From NCBI RefSeq assembly GCF_036077095.1, contig NZ_CP107960.1, positions 3,534,001-3,598,000 of the forward strand: 64,000 bases of DNA, given 5' to 3'. Positions 27,314-35,609 of the stretch are shown piece by piece (the first letter of the stretch is position 1; each line of letters starts with the position of its first letter). The stretch is from Streptomyces sp. NBC_00376 (lineage in GTDB: Bacteria > Actinomycetota > Actinomycetes > Streptomycetales > Streptomycetaceae). A model generated the notes under the pieces. It ran no database searches, had not been told where the DNA came from, and worked only from the letters and a program-made list of their open reading frames with translations. The position numbers and the translations under genes are program-made.

Positions 27314-27682
27314 TCAGGCGCCCAGGGTGGTCTCGTCGATCTGGCGGACCTCGGAGGTCACGGTCCAGTTCTCCGGGTGGGTCCGCAGGAACCGCCGGGT
27401 CCACTCCAGGGCCTCCTCCTTGTCCTTGGTCTGGAGGATGGCGTAGCCGCCGACGACCTCCTTGGTCTCGGTGAAGGGCCCGTCGGTGTGGGTGAGCTTC
27501 CCGCCGGACCAGGTGACCCTGGTCCCCTGGGAGGTCGGGGTGAGCCCGGCCGTCTCCAGCATGACGCCGGCCTTGGTGATCTCCTCGAACAGCGCGCCCA
27601 TGCGCGCCTCGAACCCGGGGTCCGGGTCGTCGAAGGGAAGGCTCTGCTCGTCGATGCGGATCAGTGACATGAAGCGCGGCAT
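27314..27682 (-). CDS. YCII/DGPF domain protein, ECF42 partner
   Basis: 122 aa, AGGAG before the ATG at 27682. Family hallmarks are MPRFMSLIRIDE at the start, a DGPFTETKEVVGGYAILQ block with the DGPF signature, and EEALEWTRRF. YCII-like proteins of this class are regularly encoded beside ECF42 sigma factors and are their main known targets; the biochemical role is unsettled. It lies 57 bp upstream of the sigma start on the same strand. Confidence 0.92.
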   Translation of the reverse strand: MPRFMSLIRIDEQSLPFDDPDPGFEARMGALFEEITKAGVMLETAGLTPTSQGTRVTWSGGKLTHTDGPFTETKEVVGGYAILQTKDKEEALEWTRRFLRTHPENWTVTSEVRQIDETTLGA

Positions 27683-27723
27683 GGTGACTCCTGGGTCGGG
27701 AGGGCGGGGGCTCTCCCCGCCTC

Positions 27724-29208
27724 TCACCCTTGCGTCGAACGGGACCCGGCCGGATCGACAGCTCCCGGGAAATTCTTCTGAGAATCTTCCGGCCCGGCCA
27801 CCGGAGCGGTCTCCGGGGCCCTCGCCGACACCTTCGGGAGCAGCACCAGGGCCACCAGCGCCGCGACCACGAGCAGCCCGGCGCAGACCCAGAACGCCGC
27901 CGAGTACCCGGCCGCCAGGTCGGCCGGGCGGTGCCCGTCGCCGGTGACCCGGGCGGCGACGGTGACCAGGACCGCGAGGCCCAGCGAGCCGCCGACCTGG
28001 CGGGCGCTGTTCAGCAGCCCGGAGGCCATGCCCGTCTCTTCGGGCGCCACATCGGTCGTGGCCGCCGTGCCGAGCGGTACGAAGCACATCCCGACACCGA
28101 TGCTGCAGACCAGTGACGGGCCGAGGATCGAGAGCAGGAAGCCGCCGTCGGCCCGCGCGGTCGCCGCGTATCCGGCGAGGCCGAGCGCGGCCAGGAAGGC
28201 GCCGAGCGCCAGCAGCCGTCCGGTGCCGAGCGCCGCGACCGTACGGGTGGCGACGACCGAGCCGACGACGACGCCCACCGAGAACGGCAGGAAGGCGACA
28301 CCGGCGGCGGTCGGCCCGTAGTCGAGCACCTGCTGCATGTAGAGCGAGACGAAGTAGAACGCGGCGAACTGCCCGGAGCTCAGCAGCAGGCAGATGAGGT
28401 TCGCGCCCAGGACCGGCCGCTGTGCCAGCAGCCCGGGACGGAGCAGCGGGGAGCGGGTGCGCAGCTCGACGGCGACGAAGGCGGTCAGCAGCAGCGCGGC
28501 GGCGCCGAGCGTGCCCAGCGTCCGGGGCGACCCCCAGGAGTCGGTCGAGGTGCGTACCAGTCCGAGGACGAGCAGCGTCGTACCCGTGGTGGCCAGCAGC
28601 GCTCCCAGCACGTCGAGCCGGGCGCCGGTCCGGGCCCGTTCGCCCCGCAGCCCGGCGCGCACGGCTCCCACCAGCGCGAAGCCCACGATCGGCACGTTCA
28701 CCAGCATCACCGCGCGCCAGCCCGCGGCGTCGGTGAGCACCCCGCCGGCGAGCACGCCGACCGCGCCGCCCGCCGCGCCCGCCATGCCCCACAGCCCCAG
28801 GGCGCGGGAGCGGGCGGGCCCGGCCGGGAAGGCCAGGGCGATCAGCGCGAAGGCGACCGGGGCGAGCGCCGCGGCGCCGACGCCCTGCACCGCCCGCGCG
28901 GCGATCAGCGTGCCGGGCGACCGGGCGAACCCGCCGGCCAGGCTCGCCGCGCCGAACAGCACCAGGCCCGCCATCAGGATCCGGCGGCTGCCGAGCAGAT
29001 CGGCGAGCCGCCCGCCGAGCATCAGCAGCCCGCCGAAGGCCAGCGCGTAGGCGTTCACCACCCAGAGCAGCCCCTGGGGCGTGAAGCCGAGGTCGCCGCG
29101 CATGTCCGGCAGTGCCACGTTCACCACCGACATGTCCAGCGCCACCATGAACTGCACGACAAGGGCCACCACCAGCAGCCAACGCGTGTGCCGTGACTGT
29201 TCGTCCAC
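27724..29208 (-). CDS. MFS drug efflux transporter, DHA2 family (14 TMS)
   Basis: 494 aa with about 14 predicted helices. It has the DHA2 signature LDMSVVNVALPDM in helix 1, motif A GRLADLLGSRRIL between helices 2 and 3, and motif C-like GAAGGAVGVLAGGVLTDAAGWR in helix 5. This is a proton-coupled exporter of toxic small molecules. Start is GTG 29208 with GGAAGGGG upstream. It is divergent from a TetR regulator whose likely operator lies between them. Its 3' end carries a candidate ECF42-type promoter for the next gene. Confidence 0.94.
   Translation of the reverse strand: MDEQSRHTRWLLVVALVVQFMVALDMSVVNVALPDMRGDLGFTPQGLLWVVNAYALAFGGLLMLGGRLADLLGSRRILMAGLVLFGAASLAGGFARSPGTLIAARAVQGVGAAALAPVAFALIALAFPAGPARSRALGLWGMAGAAGGAVGVLAGGVLTDAAGWRAVMLVNVPIVGFALVGAVRAGLRGERARTGARLDVLGALLATTGTTLLVLGLVRTSTDSWGSPRTLGTLGAAALLLTAFVAVELRTRSPLLRPGLLAQRPVLGANLICLLLSSGQFAAFYFVSLYMQQVLDYGPTAAGVAFLPFSVGVVVGSVVATRTVAALGTGRLLALGAFLAALGLAGYAATARADGGFLLSILGPSLVCSIGVGMCFVPLGTAATTDVAPEETGMASGLLNSARQVGGSLGLAVLVTVAARVTGDGHRPADLAAGYSAAFWVCAGLLVVAALVALVLLPKVSARAPETAPVAGPEDSQKNFPGAVDPAGSRSTQG
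27735..27760 (-). promoter_or_regulatory. Candidate ECF42 promoter ahead of the YCII gene
   Basis: On the minus strand, TGTCGA (27760-27755), 17-nt spacer, CGAC (27737-27734). This resembles the TGTCGA / CGA-type signature I recall for ECF42 regulons. It lies within the last codons of the MFS gene, about 55 bp before the YCII start. I found no second TGTCGA before the sigma or VOC genes, consistent with a single operon. Confidence 0.45.
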
Positions 29209-29247
29209 GACCCGCCCCTTCCTTCGCGATCACCGGTCGGATCATTA

Positions 29248-29261
29248 CTATACGCGTATAG
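29248..29261. promoter_or_regulatory. Perfect palindromic operator, MFS/TetR intergenic region
   Basis: CTATACGCGTATAG is a perfect 14-bp palindrome in an AT-rich patch, 40 bp upstream of the MFS start and 62 bp upstream of the TetR start. Position and symmetry are typical for a TetR dimer site controlling both genes. Confidence 0.8.
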
Positions 29262-29322
29262 AAATTAATCGCCAGGGAACCCCGAAAGGCGTGGGGACAG
29301 CGGGACGGGAGACAATGCCGGG

Positions 29323-30030
29323 GTGTCAGGGACAGAGAAGAAGCAGGCGCCGGGGGCGGACCGGGCTCCTGCGAAACGATCCGTGGGACGGCCGCGCAGG
29401 CTCGACCCGGACGCGATGGTCGCCACCGCGCGCCGCATCATCGAGGAAGAGGGCGTGGACGCCCTGAGCATGCGGCGGGTGGCGAAGGAGCTCGGCTCCA
29501 CGCCGATGGCGCTCTACCACTACGTGCAGGACAAGGACGAGCTGCTGATGCTCACCCTGTCGGGCACCGCGGCCGCCTTCCCCCGCCCCGAACTGCCCGA
29601 GGACCCGCGCGAACGGCTGCTGGCCGTGGCCGTGCACATGCACGGCATCCTGGAGCGGATCCCGTGGGTGCTGGACATCCTGGCGCTGGGCGAGCTGACC
29701 GACAAGAACGCGCTGTGGATGGTCGAGGAGATCATCGACTCGGCGCTCGCCTGCGGCCTCTCCCCCGCCCGGGCGGTACGCGCGTACCGGACGATCTGGA
29801 GCTACGTCTACGGCGACCTGATATTCCGCCGGGCCGCCGAACGCCGCGCGCAGACCCCGCCGAGCAGGCGCTACTTCCCCGAGATGGTCACGGAACAGGA
29901 CGCGGCGACGCTGCCCCGGCTCGCCGCGATCAAGGACGACTGGCGCGCGTACGCCGCCGACTACGACGTGGCGGACGAACTCGACGCGATCATCCGGGGA
30001 CTGATACCCCGGGACGCCGCTTCCGACTGA
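29323..30030 (+). CDS. TetR family repressor
   Basis: 235 aa, GTG start. The N-terminal tail is basic (VGRPRRLDPDAMVATARRII). The HTH is VDALSMRRVAKELGSTPMALYHYVQDKDELL at about residues 46-77. A TetR-class C-terminal ligand domain follows (WMVEEIIDSALACGLSPARAVRAYRTIWSYVYGDLIFR). It is divergent from the DHA2 transporter and most likely its ligand-released repressor through the palindrome at 29248-29261. Confidence 0.93.
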   Translation: MSGTEKKQAPGADRAPAKRSVGRPRRLDPDAMVATARRIIEEEGVDALSMRRVAKELGSTPMALYHYVQDKDELLMLTLSGTAAAFPRPELPEDPRERLLAVAVHMHGILERIPWVLDILALGELTDKNALWMVEEIIDSALACGLSPARAVRAYRTIWSYVYGDLIFRRAAERRAQTPPSRRYFPEMVTEQDAATLPRLAAIKDDWRAYAADYDVADELDAIIRGLIPRDAASD

Positions 30031-30045
30031 GGGACTGGGGGCAGG

Positions 30046-30324
30046 TCACCCGGTGGCGGCCCCGGCGTCCCCCAGCGACTCGAAACGCCAGCGGTGCACC
30101 GGGCGGGCGATCAGCTCGGCGTCCGGTTCCGGGAGTTCGGGCAGCTCGTCGCCGTACGCGCCCTCCCACCAGGTGATGACCAGGACCCGGTCCTGCGGGG
30201 CGCGCAGCAGCTCGCGGCGGAGCGGCTCGCGGGCCAGCTCCGCCGAACGGGCCCGCGCCCACTCCAGGAGTTCGGCGCCCCGGCCGTCGGCGGCACGGGC
30301 CTCCCACATCAGGGCGACGGTCAT
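30046..30324 (-). CDS. Small protein resembling antibiotic-biosynthesis-monooxygenase (ABM) fold
   Basis: 92 aa. The ATG overlaps the tsaD stop as ATGA, so it is translationally coupled. The start [24 protein letters not shown], then VLVITWWEG and [10 protein letters not shown], fits a small ferredoxin-like barrel of the ABM type, but conservation is too weak to be sure. It ends 15 bp from the convergent TetR gene. Confidence 0.72.
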   Translation of the reverse strand: MTVALMWEARAADGRGAELLEWARARSAELAREPLRRELLRAPQDRVLVITWWEGAYGDELPELPEPDAELIARPVHRWRFESLGDAGAATG

Positions 30325-31427
30325 GAGTAGAGGTTGTCCTTGCTGATCTCGTGGACGTGGTCGTGATCGTGGGTGTGCGCTTGGGCGCCCGGTACGTGGG
30401 TGTCGGTCACCGGCAGCGAGGAGTCCGCGGACAGCTCCAGGTCCGAGGCCGGCCGGTTCCGGGCGACCATCTCCGCGCCCAGCGCCGCGACCATCGCGCC
30501 GTTGTCCGTGCACAGCCCGGGGCGCGGCACCCGCAGCCGGATGCCGGCCCGCTCGCACCGCTCCTCGGCCAGCGCCCGCAGCCGCGAGTTGGCCGCGACC
30601 CCGCCGCCGATCATCAGGTGGTCGACGCCCTCGTCCTTGCAGGCCCGGACGGCCTTGCGGGTGAGCACGTCCACCACGGCCTCCTGGAAGGACGCCGCCA
30701 CGTCCCGTACCGGCACCTCCTCGCCCGCCGCGCGCTTGGCCTCGATCCAGCGGGCCACCGAGGTCTTCAGACCCGAGAAGGAGAAGTCGTAGGCGGGGTC
30801 GCGCGAACCGGTGAGCCCGCGCGGGAACGCGATCGCGGCCGGGTCACCCTCCTTCGCCAGCCGGTCGATGACCGGGCCGCCGGGGAAGCCCAGGTTCAGC
30901 ACCCGGGCGATCTTGTCGAAGGCCTCGCCTGCCGCGTCGTCGATGGTCGCGCCGAGCGGCCGTACGTCATTGGTGATGTCCGGCGCGAGCAGCAGCGAGG
31001 AGTGGCCGCCGCTGACCAGCAGCGCCATCGTCGGCTCGGGCAGCGGGCCGTGCTCCAGCTGGTCCACGCAGATGTGCGAGGCGAGGTGGTTCACCCCGTA
31101 GAGCGGCTTGTTCAGCGCGTACGCGTACGCCTTCGCCGCCGACACGCCGACCAGCAGCGCGCCCGCGAGCCCGGGGCCCGCGGTGACGGCGATGCCGTCG
31201 AGGTCGCGGGCGCTGATCCCGGCGTCCTTCAGGGCACGCTCGATGGTGGGGACCATCGCCTCCAGGTGGGCGCGGGAGGCGATCTCCGGGACGACGCCGC
31301 CGAAGCGGGCGTGGGTGTCGACGCTGGAAGCGACGGCGTCGGCGAGCAGGGTGGTGCCCCGGACGATGCCGACGCCGGTCTCGTCGCAGGAGGTCTCGAT
31401 GCCGAGTACGAGCGGTTCGTCAGCCAT
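30321..31427 (-). CDS. tsaD: tRNA N6-adenosine threonylcarbamoyltransferase TsaD
   Basis: 368 aa. Transfers the threonylcarbamoyl group to A37 of ANN-decoding tRNAs, with TsaB and TsaE. ASKHA fold: [15 protein letters not shown] at the N terminus, the metal-binding HLASHICVD near residue 115, [12 protein letters not shown], and [12 protein letters not shown] near 275. About 30 residues longer than E. coli TsaD because of a histidine-rich tail ([20 protein letters not shown]). The ATG overlaps the rimI stop as TGATG. Confidence 0.96.
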   Translation of the reverse strand: MADEPLVLGIETSCDETGVGIVRGTTLLADAVASSVDTHARFGGVVPEIASRAHLEAMVPTIERALKDAGISARDLDGIAVTAGPGLAGALLVGVSAAKAYAYALNKPLYGVNHLASHICVDQLEHGPLPEPTMALLVSGGHSSLLLAPDITNDVRPLGATIDDAAGEAFDKIARVLNLGFPGGPVIDRLAKEGDPAAIAFPRGLTGSRDPAYDFSFSGLKTSVARWIEAKRAAGEEVPVRDVAASFQEAVVDVLTRKAVRACKDEGVDHLMIGGGVAANSRLRALAEERCERAGIRLRVPRPGLCTDNGAMVAALGAEMVARNRPASDLELSADSSLPVTDTHVPGAQAHTHDHDHVHEISKDNLYS

Positions 31428-31930
31428 CAGTCAGTCTCTGTTTCTTGTACGTGTTCTTGTACGTGGAGGCGCATGACGAGTGCGTCGATGTTGCCCGGCT
31501 GGTAGTAGCCGCGCCGGAAGCCGATCGGTTCGAAGCCGAAGCGTTCGTACAGCTTCTGGGCCCGGGTGTTGTCGACGCGGACTTCGAGGAGCACCTCGGC
31601 GCACTCGAAGGCCGTGGCGTGCTTCAGCAGGTCGGTCAGGAGCACCGAGCCGAGGCCGCCGCCCCAGTGGTCGCGGGTGACGCCGATCGTCTGTACGTCG
31701 GCGAGGTCGCCGGCCGCGGCGAGGCCCGCGTAGCCGACGATCCGGCCGGTGACGGGGTCCTCGGCGACGACGTAGCGGCGGGTGGCCCGGGAGCCCCGGG
31801 AGTGCGCCAGCTCGGACCAGAACATGCCGGCCGACCAGGCGTCGTCCGGGAACAGCTCGTGTTCGAGCTCCAGCACCGGATCGATGTCCCACCAGCGCAT
31901 CTCGCGCAGAGCGGCAGTCGTGGTCGTCAC
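31427..31930 (-). CDS. rimI: Ribosomal protein S18 N-terminal acetyltransferase RimI
   Basis: 167-aa GNAT protein. Acetyl-CoA binding loop [22 protein letters not shown] near residue 85, and the RimI C-terminal pattern [35 protein letters not shown]. The GTG overlaps the tsaB stop (GTGA). The tsaB-rimI-tsaD order is common in bacteria; some actinobacteria fuse rimI and tsaD, but here they remain separate. Confidence 0.95.
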   Translation of the reverse strand: MTTTTAALREMRWWDIDPVLELEHELFPDDAWSAGMFWSELAHSRGSRATRRYVVAEDPVTGRIVGYAGLAAAGDLADVQTIGVTRDHWGGGLGSVLLTDLLKHATAFECAEVLLEVRVDNTRAQKLYERFGFEPIGFRRGYYQPGNIDALVMRLHVQEHVQETETD

Positions 31931-32589
31931 TTCGGAGTGACCACCTTGTAGTTCTTCGGCACCTGGGCGTCGGGCCTGCGGAGGTAGAGCGGCTGCGGCG
32001 GCAGCAGTTCCGCGCCCGCGGCGAGCCGCTCGGCGGCGAGGGCGGCCAGCGCTCCGGCGCTGACGTGCTCGGGCCCCCGGGCGTCCGGGAACGCCTCGGG
32101 GTAGAGCACCGCGCCCGCGCCGACGACGGGCAGTCCGGCGAGCTGTCCGGCGATGTCGGCGGGCCGGTCGACGGCGGGCCCGGTGACCCGGGTGCGCGCG
32201 TCGTCGTATCTCGCCCAGTAGACCTCCTTGCGGCGGGCGTCCGTCGCGACGGCGAACGGCCCCTCCAGCCCGGTCAGCCCCGCGGCGTACGCGAGACCGT
32301 CCAGGGTGCACAGCCCGTGCACCGGCACGGAGAGGGCGGAGCCGAAGGTCGCGGCGGTGACCAGGCCGACCCGGAGCCCGGTGTACGGACCGGGGCCGAC
32401 GCCGACGACCACGTCCGTCACGGCGTCGAGTTTCACCCCGGCCCCGGCGAGGACCCGGTCGACGGCGGGCAGCAGCAGCTCCCCGTGCCTTCGGGCGTCG
32501 ACCTGACCGGACTCGGCGACGACGGAGGTCCCGTCGTGCAGGGCGACGGTGACGGCGGGGGTTGCGGTATCCACGGCGAGCAAGAGCAC
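31927..32589 (-). CDS. tsaB: tRNA threonylcarbamoyladenosine biosynthesis protein TsaB
   Basis: 220 aa. Non-catalytic ASKHA partner of TsaD: LLAVDTATPAVTVALHDG at the N terminus, VVGVGPGPYTGLRVGLVTA near residue 62. It lacks the TsaD metal histidines, as expected. The start is GTG 32589. First gene of the tsaB-rimI-tsaD transcript. Confidence 0.95.
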   Translation of the reverse strand: MLLLAVDTATPAVTVALHDGTSVVAESGQVDARRHGELLLPAVDRVLAGAGVKLDAVTDVVVGVGPGPYTGLRVGLVTAATFGSALSVPVHGLCTLDGLAYAAGLTGLEGPFAVATDARRKEVYWARYDDARTRVTGPAVDRPADIAGQLAGLPVVGAGAVLYPEAFPDARGPEHVSAGALAALAAERLAAGAELLPPQPLYLRRPDAQVPKNYKVVTPK

Positions 32590-32742
32590 GCAAACAGCCT
32601 ACGGCTCCGCCGACGGGGGTACGGCGCCCCGTACGGCGTCCCGGCACGCCCGGCCCCGGCTGCTACCGTCACCGTGCACACGCGGGTACGACGTAAACGC
32701 TAAACGCTTGTACGACATACGGAAGCGAAAGGGGCGCGCACG

Positions 32743-33300
32743 GTGTCTAGGGGCAGCTCGGGAATCGTGGCCGGGCTCACTGCGGCGGCGCTGGTCGCCG
32801 TCGGCGTCCTGGCCTTCCAGGCGTCGGCGCACGTCCCCGACAACCTCGCGGCCCCCAAACCGAAGCCCTCCGCCACCGCCACCGAGCACGCGAAGCCGAA
32901 GGAGAAGTCGCGCCCGGCCGCGCTCCCCAAGGGCTCCGGCACCGGGAAGCGGGTCGTGTACGCCCTGGAGGACCGTCGTGTGTGGCTCGTCGACGCGGAC
33001 GGCAAGGTGGCCCGGACCTTCGAGGTCATGCCGAGCGCGCTGAGCCCGCTGCCCGGGACCTACACCGTGGGCACCCGCCAGGGCACCCCCACCAAGGGCT
33101 CGGACGGCGTGATGATCGAGCACGTGGTGCGGTTCGCGATGGTGGACGACGCGGCCGTCGGGTTCAGCGCGGCGGTGGACGGCTCGATGGAGAGCCCGGA
33201 CCCGACGCTGAAGACGGGTGGCGTGCGGATGTCCCGGCCCGACGGGGACGCCATGTGGGACTTCGCGATGGTCAGCACGAAGGTGGTCGTCGTCCCGTAG
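32743..33300 (+). CDS. Secreted L,D-transpeptidase-like protein lacking the catalytic cysteine
   Basis: 185 aa, GTG start with GAAAGGGG upstream. An N-terminal signal or anchor (IVAGLTAAALVAVGVLAFQASA) and a Pro/Lys linker precede a domain that tracks YkuD transpeptidases: KRVVYALEDRRVWLVDADGKVARTFEVMPSALSPLPGTYTV, then TGGVRMSRPDGDAMWDF. In active enzymes the latter is SHGCVRL, with catalytic Cys and His. Here His and Cys are replaced by Thr158 and Gly160, so cross-linking activity is unlikely. The family assignment rests on this motif and spacing alone. Confidence 0.72.
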   Translation: MSRGSSGIVAGLTAAALVAVGVLAFQASAHVPDNLAAPKPKPSATATEHAKPKEKSRPAALPKGSGTGKRVVYALEDRRVWLVDADGKVARTFEVMPSALSPLPGTYTVGTRQGTPTKGSDGVMIEHVVRFAMVDDAAVGFSAAVDGSMESPDPTLKTGGVRMSRPDGDAMWDFAMVSTKVVVVP

Positions 33301-33368
33301 CGGCCGGCCCCGCCGCTGTTCCGCAGCGGTTCGCCGCCGTTCCGCCCCCGCCCCATGACACGCACGCG

Positions 33369-33536
33369 CTATGCCGCGTCGCGCCGGGACGGCAGCTCCT
33401 CCGCCTCTTCCCCGGCCGGCTCGACCGGTGGTGTGGACACCGCCGTGGCGGCGGCGCACGAGGCCAGCAGATCCTTCATCGACGGGGCGGACGGCGGCTG
33501 CGTCCGCGGCTGCGAGTCACGCTCGGGCGTCGGCAT
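33369..33536 (-). CDS. 55-aa small protein with iron-box upstream
   Basis: The ATG at 33536 has a perfect GGAGG eight bases upstream (CAGGAGGCATCC). The product starts MPTPERDSQPRTQPPSAPSM, has a short hydrophobic core with one cysteine (KDLLASCAAATAV), and ends in an acidic stretch. An 18-bp iron-box-like palindrome lies 32-49 bp upstream, where a promoter should be. No family is recognised. It could be an iron-responsive regulatory peptide or a small accessory protein. The strong ribosome site and operator are the main evidence that it is real. Confidence 0.68.
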   Translation of the reverse strand: MPTPERDSQPRTQPPSAPSMKDLLASCAAATAVSTPPVEPAGEEAEELPSRRDAA

Positions 33537-33567
33537 GGATGCCTCCTGGAGCTCCGGTGGAGGTCGT

Positions 33568-33585
33568 GGTTAGGCGAACCTAACC
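33568..33585. promoter_or_regulatory. Iron box (predicted DmdR/IdeR site)
   Basis: GGTTAGGCGAACCTAACC has perfect 7-bp arms around CGAA. It differs from the core of the actinobacterial iron-box consensus (TTAGGTTAGGCTCACCTAA) only in the central bases. It lies directly upstream of the 55-codon ORF on the minus strand. Confidence 0.8.
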
Positions 33586-33754
33586 AGGTCTCCCGTCCAT
33601 GTGACCACGACCGCCGCTCTCCGCGCAACAATTTACCGACGGCTTGTCGGAAAGAATTCCGGACGGCTGGATTCACACACGGACGAGCGCCCGGAAGGCC
33701 GACGGCGCGGTGAGCGAGGGACCGTCCAGCGGGAGACCCGCCCGCCCCGGCGGT

Positions 33755-34294
33755 TCAGTGGCCCATCGCCTCGCGCAGTCCCGCCCAGCGCGCGCCGATC
33801 CCGACCAGCGTCACCTCGCGCCGTTCGTCGTCCGTGTCGCCGACCGCGCGGTCGATCACCACCTGGAGCCGGTCCTCGGACAGTTCCTCGACCTTGCCGT
33901 CGCCCCACTCCACGACCACCACCGACTCCGGCAGCGACACGTCCAGGTCCAGGTCCTCCATCTCGTCGAGCCCGCCGCCCAGGCGGTACGCGTCGACGTG
34001 GACCAGTGCCGGGCCGCCGGTCAGCGACGGGTGGACGCGGGCGATCACGAAGGTGGGGGAGGTGACCGCGCCACGCACGCCCAGGCCCTCGCCCAGGCCC
34101 CTGGTCAGCGTCGTCTTGCCTGCGCCGAGCTCTCCGGTGAGCATCACGAGATCGCCCGGCCGCAGGATCCCGGCGATCCGGCGGCCGAGTGCCTGCATCC
34201 GTTCGGGGGACTCGACGGCCAGGCCCAGGGTGACGGTGGCGGACGCGGCGTCCTCGACGAGCTCAGTCGCCGGGCTGTTGTGCGGTGCTTCCAT
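33755..34294 (-). CDS. tsaE: tRNA threonylcarbamoyladenosine biosynthesis ATPase TsaE
   Basis: 179 aa from the ATG at 34294; a TTG three codons upstream is less likely. Walker A GELGAGKTTLTRGLGEGLG near residue 55, SPTFVIARVHPS, HVDAYRLGG and VVVEWGDGKV are all TsaE hallmarks. It stimulates the TsaB-TsaD complex. The start lies 32 bp inside the end of the upstream hydrolase gene. It is separated from tsaB-rimI-tsaD by the two small genes above. Confidence 0.95.
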   Translation of the reverse strand: MEAPHNSPATELVEDAASATVTLGLAVESPERMQALGRRIAGILRPGDLVMLTGELGAGKTTLTRGLGEGLGVRGAVTSPTFVIARVHPSLTGGPALVHVDAYRLGGGLDEMEDLDLDVSLPESVVVVEWGDGKVEELSEDRLQVVIDRAVGDTDDERREVTLVGIGARWAGLREAMGH

Positions 34295-35516
34295 GTCCGC
34301 CAACGTTAGCCGTTGCCGGCACTGCTCCGATGCGTACCAGCAGGTCCGCCAGCCGGTCCGTGACCGTCTCGGGGTGCTCCAGCATCACCAGATGGCCGGC
34401 GTCCGGGACGATGACCAGCTCCGCGTCCGGGAGCTGGTCCGCGATGGTCTCGCTGTGCGAGCTGGGCGTCACCAGGTCCTTGTCGCCCGCCAGGATCAGC
34501 ACCGGGACGTCGCGGAAGGCGGGCAGTGCGCCGCTCTTGTCGTGTTCGGTGAAGGCCGGGTAGAACTCGGCGACCACGTCGATCGGGGTGGACTCGATGA
34601 GCCGCTCGGCGAACCGCTCCACCGCCGGATCGACGTCCCGCGAACCGAACGAGTACCGCTTGATCAGCCCGGCGAAGAGGTCGGCGGTCGCCCGGCGGCC
34701 CCGTTCCACCAGCTCGGCCTGGGAGCCGAGCGCCCTGAGCACCCCGGGCAGCACCCGGCGCACCGCGTTCACGCCCGCGACCGGCAGCCCGAAATCGACC
34801 TCGCCCAGCTTCCCGCTCGATGTGCCGACCAGGGCGACGGCGGCGACCCGGTCCCGGATCAGCGCGGGGTACTGGTCGGCGAGGGCCATCATCGTCATGC
34901 CGCCCATCGAGTGCCCGACCAGCACCAGCCTGCCTTCGGGGGCCGCCGCGTCGATGACCGCCTTCAGGTCGCGGCCGAGCTGGTCGATGCCGACCGTCAC
35001 GCCCTGCGCATGGGCCCGGCCGCGCTCGGAGCGGCCGTGGCTGCGCTGGTCCCAGTGGACGGTGCGGACCAGGCCGCGCAGCGCCGCCCGCTGGAAGTGC
35101 CAGGAGTCCTGGTTGAGGCAGTAGCCGTGGCTGAAGACCACGGTGACGGGGGCGGGGGCCTTGCGGCCGAAGAGCCTGCGGCGGCGGGTGCCGGGGGCGG
35201 CGGCGCCCCCGGCACCCGCGTCGGTCCCCACGGCGCCGTCCGGTTCGACCTCGTCGACCTCGTAGTACAGCTCGGTGCCGTCGTCGGCCGCGGCCCGGCC
35301 GGGCAGGCCGCGCAGCGAGCCGTACGGTCCGGTGGCGTCCAGCGCCAGCCTGGCCCTTCTGCGCATGCCCCGGCCGACGGTGAGCCGCTCGACCGCGACA
35401 CCGGCGGCGGCGCCCGCCGCGATCACGCCTATGGCGGCTCCGGCGATCCCCGCCCGGCGCCAGCCGACCGCCGTAGCGGCCGTCGTCACCGCGTCCCCCG
35501 CACCGATCTCGCTCAC
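34263..35516 (-). CDS. Alpha/beta hydrolase with N-terminal membrane anchor
   Basis: 417 aa, GTG start. A hydrophobic segment near residues 18-45 (WRRAGIAGAAIGVIAAGAAAGVAV) is followed by a Pro/Gly/Ala linker. The hydrolase domain begins near 120: VVFSHGYCLNQDSWHFQ, WDQRSHGRS, nucleophile elbow VGHSMGGMTM near 203, acid in ILAGDKDLVTP and catalytic His in DAGHLVMLEHPE. The gene between alr and tsaE in Streptomyces is commonly this one. Substrate unknown, possibly a lipid or envelope ester. Confidence 0.9.
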   Translation of the reverse strand: MSEIGAGDAVTTAATAVGWRRAGIAGAAIGVIAAGAAAGVAVERLTVGRGMRRRARLALDATGPYGSLRGLPGRAAADDGTELYYEVDEVEPDGAVGTDAGAGGAAAPGTRRRRLFGRKAPAPVTVVFSHGYCLNQDSWHFQRAALRGLVRTVHWDQRSHGRSERGRAHAQGVTVGIDQLGRDLKAVIDAAAPEGRLVLVGHSMGGMTMMALADQYPALIRDRVAAVALVGTSSGKLGEVDFGLPVAGVNAVRRVLPGVLRALGSQAELVERGRRATADLFAGLIKRYSFGSRDVDPAVERFAERLIESTPIDVVAEFYPAFTEHDKSGALPAFRDVPVLILAGDKDLVTPSSHSETIADQLPDAELVIVPDAGHLVMLEHPETVTDRLADLLVRIGAVPATANVGGHGSTAQQPGD

Positions 35517-35609
35517 CGTGCCGCGCTCCTCGTCGGTCGTATCCGTCAGGTCAGGGCCGGGCTGTTCCGGTCGTGATCCGATCGTGCCTGGTCAGCGGCG
35601 CCTGATCGG

